This document shows positions 58,300 to 64,000 of a DNA stretch of 64,000 nt, piece by piece (positions within the stretch are counted from its first letter, which is position 1; every line of letters starts with the position of its first letter). Made by a program: the position numbers and the translations under genes. Location: the NCBI RefSeq assembly GCF_021404305.1, contig NZ_JABFTX010000001.1, positions 1,550,001-1,614,000 of the forward strand, in the 5' to 3' direction. This DNA comes from Billgrantia ethanolica. GTDB taxonomy: Bacteria; Pseudomonadota; Gammaproteobacteria; Pseudomonadales; Halomonadaceae. A model generated the notes under the pieces. That model was given only the letters and a program-made list of their open reading frames with translations, was not told the origin of the DNA and did no database searches.

Positions 58300-58914
58300 A
58301 TGAAACACCGGATGACCACGATACGATGCCTGGCAGCGGGCCTGACACTTGCCCTGCTGGCCGGCTGCGCCGCCCCGACGACCGCGCCCGACATGCGCAC
58401 CGACCGCTGGGAGGCGCAGCAGGAGCGTCTCGCCGAGCTGGACACCTGGATCCTGGTCGGCAAGGCCGGCCTGCGCACGCCCCAGGAGTCGACCAGCGCC
58501 AATCTCGACTGGAGTCAGCACCCGCACTACTACCGCATGCTGATCAGCGGCCCCTTCGGCAGCGGCCGCAACCTGCTCGAAGGCCGCGAAGGTCGTTTTT
58601 CCCTGACCAACGCCAACGGCCGCTTCGTCGCCGAGACCCCGGAAGCACTGATGCAGCAGCAGCTCGGCTGGTCGCTGCCGGTCAGCTCGCTGGCCGACTG
58701 GATCCGCGGCCTGCCCGCCGACCACAGTCAGTACCAGCTCGAGCACGACGATTCGGGCTTTCCTCAGCGCCTGGAGCAGGACGGCTGGCAGATCGACTAT
58801 CGCGACTGGGTCGAGGTGGAGTCGCTGTGGCTACCGCGTCGCCTGATCATGGAGTACGACGACCTGCGCGTGACCCTGGTGGTCACCGAGTGGCGCCCCG
58901 CTCTCGATGATTGA
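58300..58914 (+). CDS. lolB: Outer-membrane lipoprotein receptor LolB
   Basis: 204 residues. Lipobox LLAGCA with Cys23. Mature protein has LolB features: WEAQQERLAELDTWILVGKAGLR, NLDWSQHPHYYRMLISGPFG and the LADWIRGLP segment, followed by VEVESLWLPRRLIM. LolB accepts lipoproteins from LolA and inserts them in the outer membrane. The stop overlaps the possible ispE start by 8 bases. Confidence 0.95.
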   Translation: MKHRMTTIRCLAAGLTLALLAGCAAPTTAPDMRTDRWEAQQERLAELDTWILVGKAGLRTPQESTSANLDWSQHPHYYRMLISGPFGSGRNLLEGREGRFSLTNANGRFVAETPEALMQQQLGWSLPVSSLADWIRGLPADHSQYQLEHDDSGFPQRLEQDGWQIDYRDWVEVESLWLPRRLIMEYDDLRVTLVVTEWRPALDD

Positions 58915-59809
58915 GTCGATGCGTGAGTCGACGACCGAACCGATGAACGACAGCGCGACTGCAACCGAGCTGACCCTGCCGGCGCCGGCCAAGCTCAACC
59001 GCATGCTGCAGATCGTCGGCCGCCGCGCCGACGGCTATCACGAGTTGCAGACGCTGTTCCAGTTCCTCGATCATGGCGACACGTTGCAACTATGCCTGCG
59101 CGACGATGGCGAAATCCGTCTGACGCCGGCCCTGCCGGGCGTGCCCGACAGCGACAACCTGATCGTACGGGCAGCCCGGCTGCTGCAAGCCGAGAGCGGC
59201 TGTCGACTGGGTGCCGACATCCACCTGACCAAGCGCCTGCCAATGGGCGGCGGCCTGGGCGGCGGCAGCAGCGATGCCGCCACCGCGCTGCTCGGCCTCG
59301 ACCGCCTGTGGCGTCTCGATTTCTCGCTCGAGCGGCTGGCCGAACTCGGCCTGCGCCTCGGCGCCGACGTGCCGGTGTTCGTCCGCGGCCAAGCCGCCTG
59401 GGCAGAAGGAGTAGGCGAAAGGCTTACCCCGGTAGCGCTGGACACCCCCTGGTTCGTGGTCGTGCACCCCGGCATCGAAGTCGCCACCGCCGCGGTGTTC
59501 GGGGCGGCACAATTGACACGTGACACTGCCCCTATTACCATGGCGCGCGCACTGCAGGGGGGAGCGCCCAGCTGGAGCAACGACTGCGAGCCGACGGTCC
59601 GGTCACTCTATCCGCAGGTCGCCGAGGCACTCGACTGGCTAGGCTGCCGGGCACCCGCCATGCTGACGGGAACCGGTGCCTGCGTCTTCGCCCGGCTCGA
59701 CTCGCAGACCAAAGCGCGGCACATCATGGCCGAGCTACCGAGCCACTATACTGCTTTCATGGCTCGCGGCCTGAACCTCTCCCCGCTACATGCTGCTCTT
59801 GGCCGATGA
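58907..59809 (+). CDS. ispE: 4-diphosphocytidyl-2-C-methyl-D-erythritol kinase
   Basis: GHMP kinase of the MEP isoprenoid route. PAKLNRMLQIVGRRADGYHEL N-terminus in two parts, ATP-binding glycine motif LPMGGGLGGGSSDAATALL, and C-terminal MLTGTGACVFARL. The start is uncertain: 58907 (300 residues, overlapping lolB), 58919 and 58943 (MNDSATATELTL, 288 residues, near the E. coli length) are all in frame and none has a strong ribosome site. Confidence 0.95.
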   Translation: MIESMRESTTEPMNDSATATELTLPAPAKLNRMLQIVGRRADGYHELQTLFQFLDHGDTLQLCLRDDGEIRLTPALPGVPDSDNLIVRAARLLQAESGCRLGADIHLTKRLPMGGGLGGGSSDAATALLGLDRLWRLDFSLERLAELGLRLGADVPVFVRGQAAWAEGVGERLTPVALDTPWFVVVHPGIEVATAAVFGAAQLTRDTAPITMARALQGGAPSWSNDCEPTVRSLYPQVAEALDWLGCRAPAMLTGTGACVFARLDSQTKARHIMAELPSHYTAFMARGLNLSPLHAALGR

Positions 59810-59896
59810 ACGCGCTGTCAGCGAGCGCCGAATCGCCGCGCTTGCGGTATCCTGTATCGCCAACTGAGCTCCCCAACACTGCATAGGTGGATGCGC

Positions 59897-60838
59897 GTGT
59901 CAAAATTGATGGTTTTTGCCGGGAATGCCAACCCCGAACTCGCCCAGAAAATCGCCGAGAGTCTCGATACTCGTATGGGGAACGCCACGGTCGGGCAGTT
60001 CAGCGATGGCGAGATCGCGGTCGAGATCAACGAGAACGTTCGCGGCAAGGACGTCTTCATTCTGCAGTCCACCTGCGCACCGACCAACGACAACCTGATG
60101 GAGCTGATCCTGATGGTTGACGCCCTGCGCCGTGCCTCGGCCACCCGCATCACCGCCGTGGTGCCCTACTTCGGCTACGCACGCCAGGACCGCCGGGTAC
60201 GCTCTGCCCGGGTGCCGATCTCGGCCAAGGTGGTGGCCGACATGATGGTCAAGGCCGGCGTCGACCGGGTCATGACCATGGACCTGCATGCCGACCAGAT
60301 TCAGGGCTTCTTCGACGTCCCGGTGGACAACGTCTACGGTTCGCCGATCCTGCTCGACGATATCGAGCGCCAGAACTACGATGACCTGGTGGTGGTATCC
60401 CCCGACGTGGGCGGCGTGGTCCGGGCCCGCGCCATCGCCAAGCAGCTCAATGCCGACCTCGCCATCATCGACAAGCGTCGCCCCCAGGCCAACCAGGCTC
60501 AGGTGATGCACATCATCGGCGAGATCGAGAACCGCACCTGCGTGGTGGTGGACGACATGATCGATACCGCCGGCACCCTGTGCAAGGCCGGCGACGCGCT
60601 GAAGGAACACGGCGCGCGCCGCGTGGTGGCCTACGCCACCCACCCGATCCTCTCCGGGCCGGCAGTGGAGAACATCACCGGTTCGGTACTCGACGAAGTG
60701 GTGGTGACCGACACCATCCCGCTGTCCGACGTCGCCCGTCGCAGCGGCAAGATTCGTCAGCTCAGCGTGGCCGGCCTGATCGCCGAGGCGATCCGCCGCG
60801 TCAGCAACGAAGAATCCGTCAGCGCCATGTTCCACTGA
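59897..60838 (+). CDS. prs: Ribose-phosphate pyrophosphokinase (PRPP synthetase)
   Basis: Start taken at GTG 59897 ((M)[16 protein letters not shown]), 6 bases after AGGTGG and matching the MSKxMVF start of Pseudomonas; an ATG at 59891 directly abuts that site and would add two residues. 313 residues. Motifs: [40 protein letters not shown], and the PRPP loop [14 protein letters not shown]. Supplies PRPP for histidine (hisG above), purines and pyrimidines. No tRNA gene lies between ispE and prs, unlike in Pseudomonas. Confidence 0.97.
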   Translation: MSKLMVFAGNANPELAQKIAESLDTRMGNATVGQFSDGEIAVEINENVRGKDVFILQSTCAPTNDNLMELILMVDALRRASATRITAVVPYFGYARQDRRVRSARVPISAKVVADMMVKAGVDRVMTMDLHADQIQGFFDVPVDNVYGSPILLDDIERQNYDDLVVVSPDVGGVVRARAIAKQLNADLAIIDKRRPQANQAQVMHIIGEIENRTCVVVDDMIDTAGTLCKAGDALKEHGARRVVAYATHPILSGPAVENITGSVLDEVVVTDTIPLSDVARRSGKIRQLSVAGLIAEAIRRVSNEESVSAMFH

Positions 60839-60958
60839 GACTCTCGACGACTCTCGGCAAGAACAGGGCAGCGGAGTAGCGCCCCACGGGGCTTTCGGGA
60901 ACGTCGCGATCAGGTCGCGGGTCGCACGTCTCCCTTACATTCAGCAAGAGGCAACAAC

Positions 60959-61597
60959 ATGTCCGATTTCACACTCAATGCCAGCGTTCGTAACGACCTG
61001 GGGAAAGGTGCGAGCCGCCGCCTGCGTCGTGCGAACCTCGAAGTGCCCGCCATCGTCTATGGCGGTGACAAGGCGCCGCAGCCGATCTCCCTCGAGAAGG
61101 CCCCGTTCTACAAGGCCATCGAGGACGAGTCCTTCTTCTCCTCCGTGCTCAATCTGGTCATCGACGGCAAGAAGGAGCAGGTGGTAGTGCGCGATCTGCA
61201 GCGCCACCCGTACAAGCCGCTGGTCACCCACGCCGACTTCATGCGCGTCGACGCCACTCACGCCATCACCATCAACGTGCCGCTGCACGTGGTTGGCGAA
61301 GAGAAGTCCAAGGGCATCAAGGACCAGGGCGGCGAGCTGCACGTGCTGTCCAACGAAGTCCAGATCAGCTGTCTGCCCAAGGACCTGCCGGACTTCCTGG
61401 AAGTCGACATCACCAACGTCGAGCTGGGCACCACCCTGCACCTCTCCGACCTCACGCTGCCGGCTGGCGTGACCCTGGTCGAACTGACCCACGGTGCCGA
61501 CCATGACAACGCCGTACTGAGCATCACCAAGCCCAAGACCCGCGGTGAAGCGGCCGAGGGTGAGGAAGGCGAAGAAGGCGAAGAAGGCGCCGAATAA
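60959..61597 (+). CDS. rplY: Large ribosomal subunit protein bL25, long CTC form
   Basis: 212 residues: bL25 domain (about 1-92) that binds 5S rRNA, starting [19 protein letters not shown] in the usual way, plus the C-terminal CTC/TL5 beta domain (about 95-190), and an acidic tail [12 protein letters not shown]. The tail is encoded by tandem 9-base units. The long form (over 180 residues) differs from E. coli L25 (94 residues) and is normal for Pseudomonas-like bacteria. Confidence 0.96.
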   Translation: MSDFTLNASVRNDLGKGASRRLRRANLEVPAIVYGGDKAPQPISLEKAPFYKAIEDESFFSSVLNLVIDGKKEQVVVRDLQRHPYKPLVTHADFMRVDATHAITINVPLHVVGEEKSKGIKDQGGELHVLSNEVQISCLPKDLPDFLEVDITNVELGTTLHLSDLTLPAGVTLVELTHGADHDNAVLSITKPKTRGEAAEGEEGEEGEEGAE

Positions 61598-61609
61598 GCC
61601 TTGCCGTCG

Positions 61610-61630
61610 GGGGCCGCCTTGGGCGGCCCC
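61610..61630 (+). terminator. First hairpin after rplY
   Basis: GGGGCCGCC, loop TTG, GGCGGCCCC: a perfect 9-bp stem, followed only by TTCCC. Probably acts together with the stronger terminator 14 bases downstream. Confidence 0.5.
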
Positions 61631-61643
61631 TTCCCGTCTCGAC

Positions 61644-61666
61644 CAAGCGCTGCGGCGCTTGTTTTT
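61644..61666 (+). terminator. Intrinsic terminator between rplY and pth
   Basis: CAAGCGC, loop TGCG, GCGCTTG, then TTTTT. A perfect 7-bp stem with five T residues, ending 15 bp before the pth start. It should strongly reduce read-through from rplY into pth. Confidence 0.82.
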
Positions 61667-61681
61667 GTTTGGAGACCCCGC

Positions 61682-62263
61682 ATGCCGCAGATCAAGGCGA
61701 TCATCGGACTGGGCAATCCCGGTGACAACTACGCCGCCACACGCCACAACGCCGGCGCCTGGCTGGTGGAGATCCTGGCTCGCCAGGCCGGCACCGAGCT
61801 GCGTCAGGAGAAGAAGTTCCTCGGCCTGTATGCCAAGGTGCTGCTGGATGGCCAAGAGCTGCATCTGCTCGAACCCACCACCTTCATGAATCGCAGCGGT
61901 GGTGCCGTCGCGGCCCTGTGCCAGTTCTACAAGATCGCCCCCGACGAACTGCTGGTGGCTCACGACGAGCTGGATATTCCGCCCGGGGCTGCCCGTTACA
62001 AGCAGGGCGGCGGCCACGGCGGACACAACGGCCTGCGCGACATCATCAGCGCACTGGGCGAGAAAGGCTTCAACCGTCTGCGTATCGGCATCGGCCACCC
62101 CGGCGATTCACGCCAGGTCACCAACTACGTCCTCGGGCGCCCCGGCAAGGCGGAGCTCGAGGCCATCGGCGCCGCCCTCCACGAGTGCCTGGTCACACTG
62201 CCACTGGCCGTGTCGGGCGACTGGGCCCGCGCCATGAGCCGACTGCACAGCTTCTCGGGCTGA
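61682..62263 (+). CDS. pth: Peptidyl-tRNA hydrolase
   Basis: Start at 61682 (MPQIKAIIGLGNPGDNY), GGAG 7 bases upstream; 193 residues. Catalytic His22 in ATRHNAGAW, Asn12 in GLGNPG, and the DELDIPPGAARYKQGGG then HGGHNGLRDI motifs that bind the tRNA acceptor end. Recycles peptidyl-tRNA released during translation. A terminator lies only 15 bases upstream, so pth must be expressed by read-through or by a promoter inside rplY. Confidence 0.96.
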   Translation: MPQIKAIIGLGNPGDNYAATRHNAGAWLVEILARQAGTELRQEKKFLGLYAKVLLDGQELHLLEPTTFMNRSGGAVAALCQFYKIAPDELLVAHDELDIPPGAARYKQGGGHGGHNGLRDIISALGEKGFNRLRIGIGHPGDSRQVTNYVLGRPGKAELEAIGAALHECLVTLPLAVSGDWARAMSRLHSFSG

Positions 62264-62335
62264 ACCGGCGCCAAGGCTGAGCTAGAATAGCGCCCGTTCG
62301 CGAGCACCACTCGCCATCTCAATCAGGACATCATC

Positions 62336-63427
62336 ATGGGTTTCAACTGCGGTATCGTCGGTCTGCCCAACGTGGGCAAGTCGACCCTCTTCAATGCCCT
62401 GACCAAGTCCGGCATCGATGCCGAGAACTTCCCCTTCTGCACCATCGAGCCCAACGTCGGTATCGTGCCGATGCCCGATCCGCGTCTCGACAAGCTGGCC
62501 GAGATCGTGGGTCCGCAGAAGGTGATTCCCACCACCATGGAGTTCGTCGACATCGCCGGTCTGGTGGCGGGCGCCTCCAAGGGCGAGGGGCTCGGCAACC
62601 AGTTCCTGGCCAACATTCGCGAGACCCAGGCCATCGCCCACGTGGTGCGCTGCTTCGACAACGACAACGTCATCCACGTGGCCAACCAGGTCGATCCGCG
62701 CGCCGACATCGAGACCATCAACCTGGAGCTGGCCCTGGCCGACCTCGACACCGTCGAGCGTGCCATCCAGCGCCTGGTGCGCGTGGCCAAGGGTGGTGAC
62801 AAGGACGCCATCGCCACCAAGGCGATCCTCGAGCGCATCCAGCCGCACCTGGCCGAGGGCCAGCCGCTGCGCAGCTTCGGCCTCGACGACGACGAGAAGC
62901 GCCAGGTCAAGAGCTTCGGCTTCCTCACGCTCAAGCCGACCATGTACATCGCCAACGTCAACGAAGACGGTTTCGAGAACAACCCTTATCTCGACATCGT
63001 CAACGAGATTGCCGCCGAGGAGGGCGCCGTGGTGGTGCCGGTGTGCAACCAGCTCGAAGCCGAGATCGCCGAGCTCGACGACGACGAGCGCGCCATGTTC
63101 CTCAGCGAGATGGGCATGGAAGAGCCCGGTCTCGACCGGGTGATCCGCGCCGGCTACGAGCTGCTGGGGCTGCAGACCTACTTCACCGCCGGGGTCAAGG
63201 AAGTGCGCGCCTGGACGGTCAAGGTCGGCGCCACCGCCCCCGAGGCCGCCGGGGTGATTCACACCGATTTCCAGAAGGGCTTCATCCGCGCCGAAGTGAT
63301 CGGCTACGACGACTTCGTCACCCTGGGCGGCGAACAGGGCGCCAAGGATGCCGGCAAGTGGCGTCTGGAAGGCAAGGAGTACGTGGTCAAGGACGGCGAC
63401 GTGATCCACTTCCGCTTCAATGTATAA
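62336..63427 (+). CDS. ychF: Redox-regulated ATPase YchF (OLA1)
   Basis: 363 residues, OBG-type P-loop. G1 [15 protein letters not shown]3 [11 protein letters not shown]; the G4 base-recognition motif NKxD is replaced by NVNE (YIANVNEDG), which is why YchF prefers ATP to GTP. C-terminal TGS-like domain with [23 protein letters not shown]. It binds ribosomes and damps translation under stress. It follows pth as in most proteobacteria. Confidence 0.97.
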   Translation: MGFNCGIVGLPNVGKSTLFNALTKSGIDAENFPFCTIEPNVGIVPMPDPRLDKLAEIVGPQKVIPTTMEFVDIAGLVAGASKGEGLGNQFLANIRETQAIAHVVRCFDNDNVIHVANQVDPRADIETINLELALADLDTVERAIQRLVRVAKGGDKDAIATKAILERIQPHLAEGQPLRSFGLDDDEKRQVKSFGFLTLKPTMYIANVNEDGFENNPYLDIVNEIAAEEGAVVVPVCNQLEAEIAELDDDERAMFLSEMGMEEPGLDRVIRAGYELLGLQTYFTAGVKEVRAWTVKVGATAPEAAGVIHTDFQKGFIRAEVIGYDDFVTLGGEQGAKDAGKWRLEGKEYVVKDGDVIHFRFNV

Positions 63428-63445
63428 CCTTCAGTCTTGACCTGA

Positions 63446-63474
63446 CGGGGGCGAATCCGTAAACTTCGCCCCCG
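63446..63474 (+). terminator. Terminator hairpin after ychF
   Basis: CGGGGGCGAA, loop TCCGTAAAC, TTCGCCCCCG, then TTGAAT. A perfect 10-bp stem between ychF and the tRNA gene, 6 bp ahead of the tRNA. The U tract is poor, so termination may be partial and the tRNA may also be reached from upstream. Confidence 0.6.
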
Positions 63475-63480
63475 TTGAAT

Positions 63481-63557
63481 GGCTACGTAGCTCAGTTGGT
63501 TAGAGCACATCACTCATAATGATGGGGTCCCCTGTTCGAGTCAGGGCGTAGCCACCA
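63481..63557 (+). tRNA. tRNA-Met (anticodon CAT)
   Basis: 77 bases with an encoded CCA. Acceptor GGCTACG/CGTAGCC, D-arm GCTC/GAGC, anticodon stem CATCA/TGATG with loop CTCATAA (anticodon at 63515-63517), T-arm CCCTG/CAGGG with TTCGAGT. Position 1 pairs normally with position 72, so it is an elongator rather than an initiator tRNA. A tRNA-Ile carrying CAT to be modified to lysidine is not ruled out by eye, but the body looks like elongator Met. Confidence 0.93.
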
Positions 63558-63563
63558 GAAATC

Positions 63564-63596
63564 GAAAAAAACCCGGCGCCCTGGCGCCGGGTTTTT
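63564..63596. terminator. Bidirectional intrinsic terminator between tRNA-Met and apeB
   Basis: AAAAAA ahead of ACCCGGCGC, a short loop, GCGCCGGGT and TTTTT after. The A run and T run on either side make it active for the tRNA (plus) and for the aminopeptidase gene (minus) alike. Confidence 0.85.
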
Positions 63597-63632
63597 CGTG
63601 GTGGCATCTCCAGCCGAGTGCGTCGCGTGTGG

Positions 63633-64000
63633 TCAGGCCAGCCGCGGGCGGTTGGCGAAGGCGACCAGCGCTCGAGTCAGGTACTCCACGTCGAGGCTGC
63701 CCGCCGTCTCGCGGATCGAGTGCATGGCCCACTGCGGCACGCCCACGTCCAGCGTCGGCACGCCGAGCTCGGTGGCCGTGATCGGCCCGATGGTGCTGCC
63801 ACAGCCCATGTCGGCACGGGTGACGAAGGTCTGCACCGGGACCTCGGCCTCGCGGCAGAGATCGCGGAACAGCGCGGCCGTGGCGCTGTTGGTGGCGTAG
63901 CGCTGATTGGCGTTGACCTTGATCACCGGGCCGCCGTTTAGCGCGGGTCCATGGGCGGCATCGTGCTTGTCGGTGAAGTTGGGGTGCAGGGCGTGAGCGT
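63633..64000 (-). CDS. apeB: M18-family aspartyl aminopeptidase, C-terminal part only
   Basis: The stop is at 63633 and the frame remains open to the right edge, so only the last 121 codons are seen. The reading contains AHALHPNF with the metal-ligand and substrate histidines of M18 enzymes, [38 protein letters not shown] and the C-terminal [17 protein letters not shown]. All match DNPEP/ApeB enzymes, zinc aminopeptidases that take acidic N-terminal residues. The distant N-terminus is outside the window. Confidence 0.92.
   Translation of the reverse strand, partial: AHALHPNFTDKHDAAHGPALNGGPVIKVNANQRYATNSATAALFRDLCREAEVPVQTFVTRADMGCGSTIGPITATELGVPTLDVGVPQWAMHSIRETAGSLDVEYLTRALVAFANRPRLA

Noticed and set aside
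59891-59896. ATG at 59891 as the prs start
   Set aside because: It directly abuts the AGGTGG ribosome site, whereas GTG at 59897 is 6 bases away and matches the N-terminus of related enzymes.
59810-59896. Possible tRNA-Gln gene between ispE and prs, as in Pseudomonas
   Set aside because: The gap is only 87 bp and no tRNA cloverleaf or CCA end can be folded from it.

Overview
The window is GC-rich gammaproteobacterial chromosome made almost entirely of core genes. The gene order (murA-hisG-hisD beside algW; mla; kdsD-kdsC-lptC-lptA-lptB-rpoN-hpf-ptsN-rapZ-ptsO; mreBCD-maf-rng-yhdP-tldD; gatCAB; hemA-prfA-prmC and lolB-ispE-prs-rplY-pth-ychF) is of the Pseudomonas/Halomonas kind, and the protein sequences look most like Halomonadaceae. 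That placement is inference from recall; no search was run. I see no rRNA, CRISPR array, insertion sequence, phage gene or integrase.

Layout. 1-5.6 kb: a partial Nif3-like gene diverging from a DegS/AlgW periplasmic protease, then hisD, hisG, murA and ibaG on the minus strand. 5.7-8.9 kb: mlaFEDCB on the minus strand, closed by a clear terminator. 9-17.3 kb (plus strand): a Ca2+/Na+ antiporter, Kdo synthesis (kdsD, kdsC), LPS export (lptC, lptA, lptB), then rpoN, hpf, ptsN, rapZ and ptsO. Two tandem sigma-54-like promoter cores lie just upstream of rpoN. 17.3-29.3 kb: pmbA, darP, tldD, yhdP, rng, maf, mreD, mreC and mreB; mreC probably starts at an ATT codon. 29.4-32.7 kb: gatCAB.

32.8-51.4 kb is the accessory part, a polyamine (putrescine) uptake and degradation block. 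It holds a PuuR-like regulator, a chemoreceptor with a C-terminal EWANF tail, puuC, a SpuC-type aminotransferase, puuD, two PuuA-type glutamate-amine ligases, two PuuB-type FAD oxidoreductases and the potFGHI transporter. Together these encode import of putrescine and both the gamma-glutamylated and the direct transamination routes toward GABA. Genes for GABA use (gabT, gabD) are not in the window. rmuC, a glycine-zipper protein and a 56-residue DUF6435-like gene lie among them.

51.6-64 kb returns to core genes: moeB preceded by an lrp gene, prmC, prfA and hemA (minus); a TPR lipoprotein, lolB, ispE, prs, rplY, pth, ychF and tRNA-Met (plus); and the 3' part of an M18 aminopeptidase gene (minus). 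No stretch longer than 300 bases lacks a gene. The largest gaps (33514-33754, 40661-40898, 51359-51578, 56282-56515) hold promoter-like or operator-like sequence and no convincing extra gene.

Nothing here is clearly a new molecular system. The best leads are the tandem sigma-54 sites before rpoN, the ATT start of mreC, the UUCG hairpin between potF and potG, an in-frame 30-bp insertion in the aminotransferase gene, and a doubled polyamine pathway set between two core blocks.
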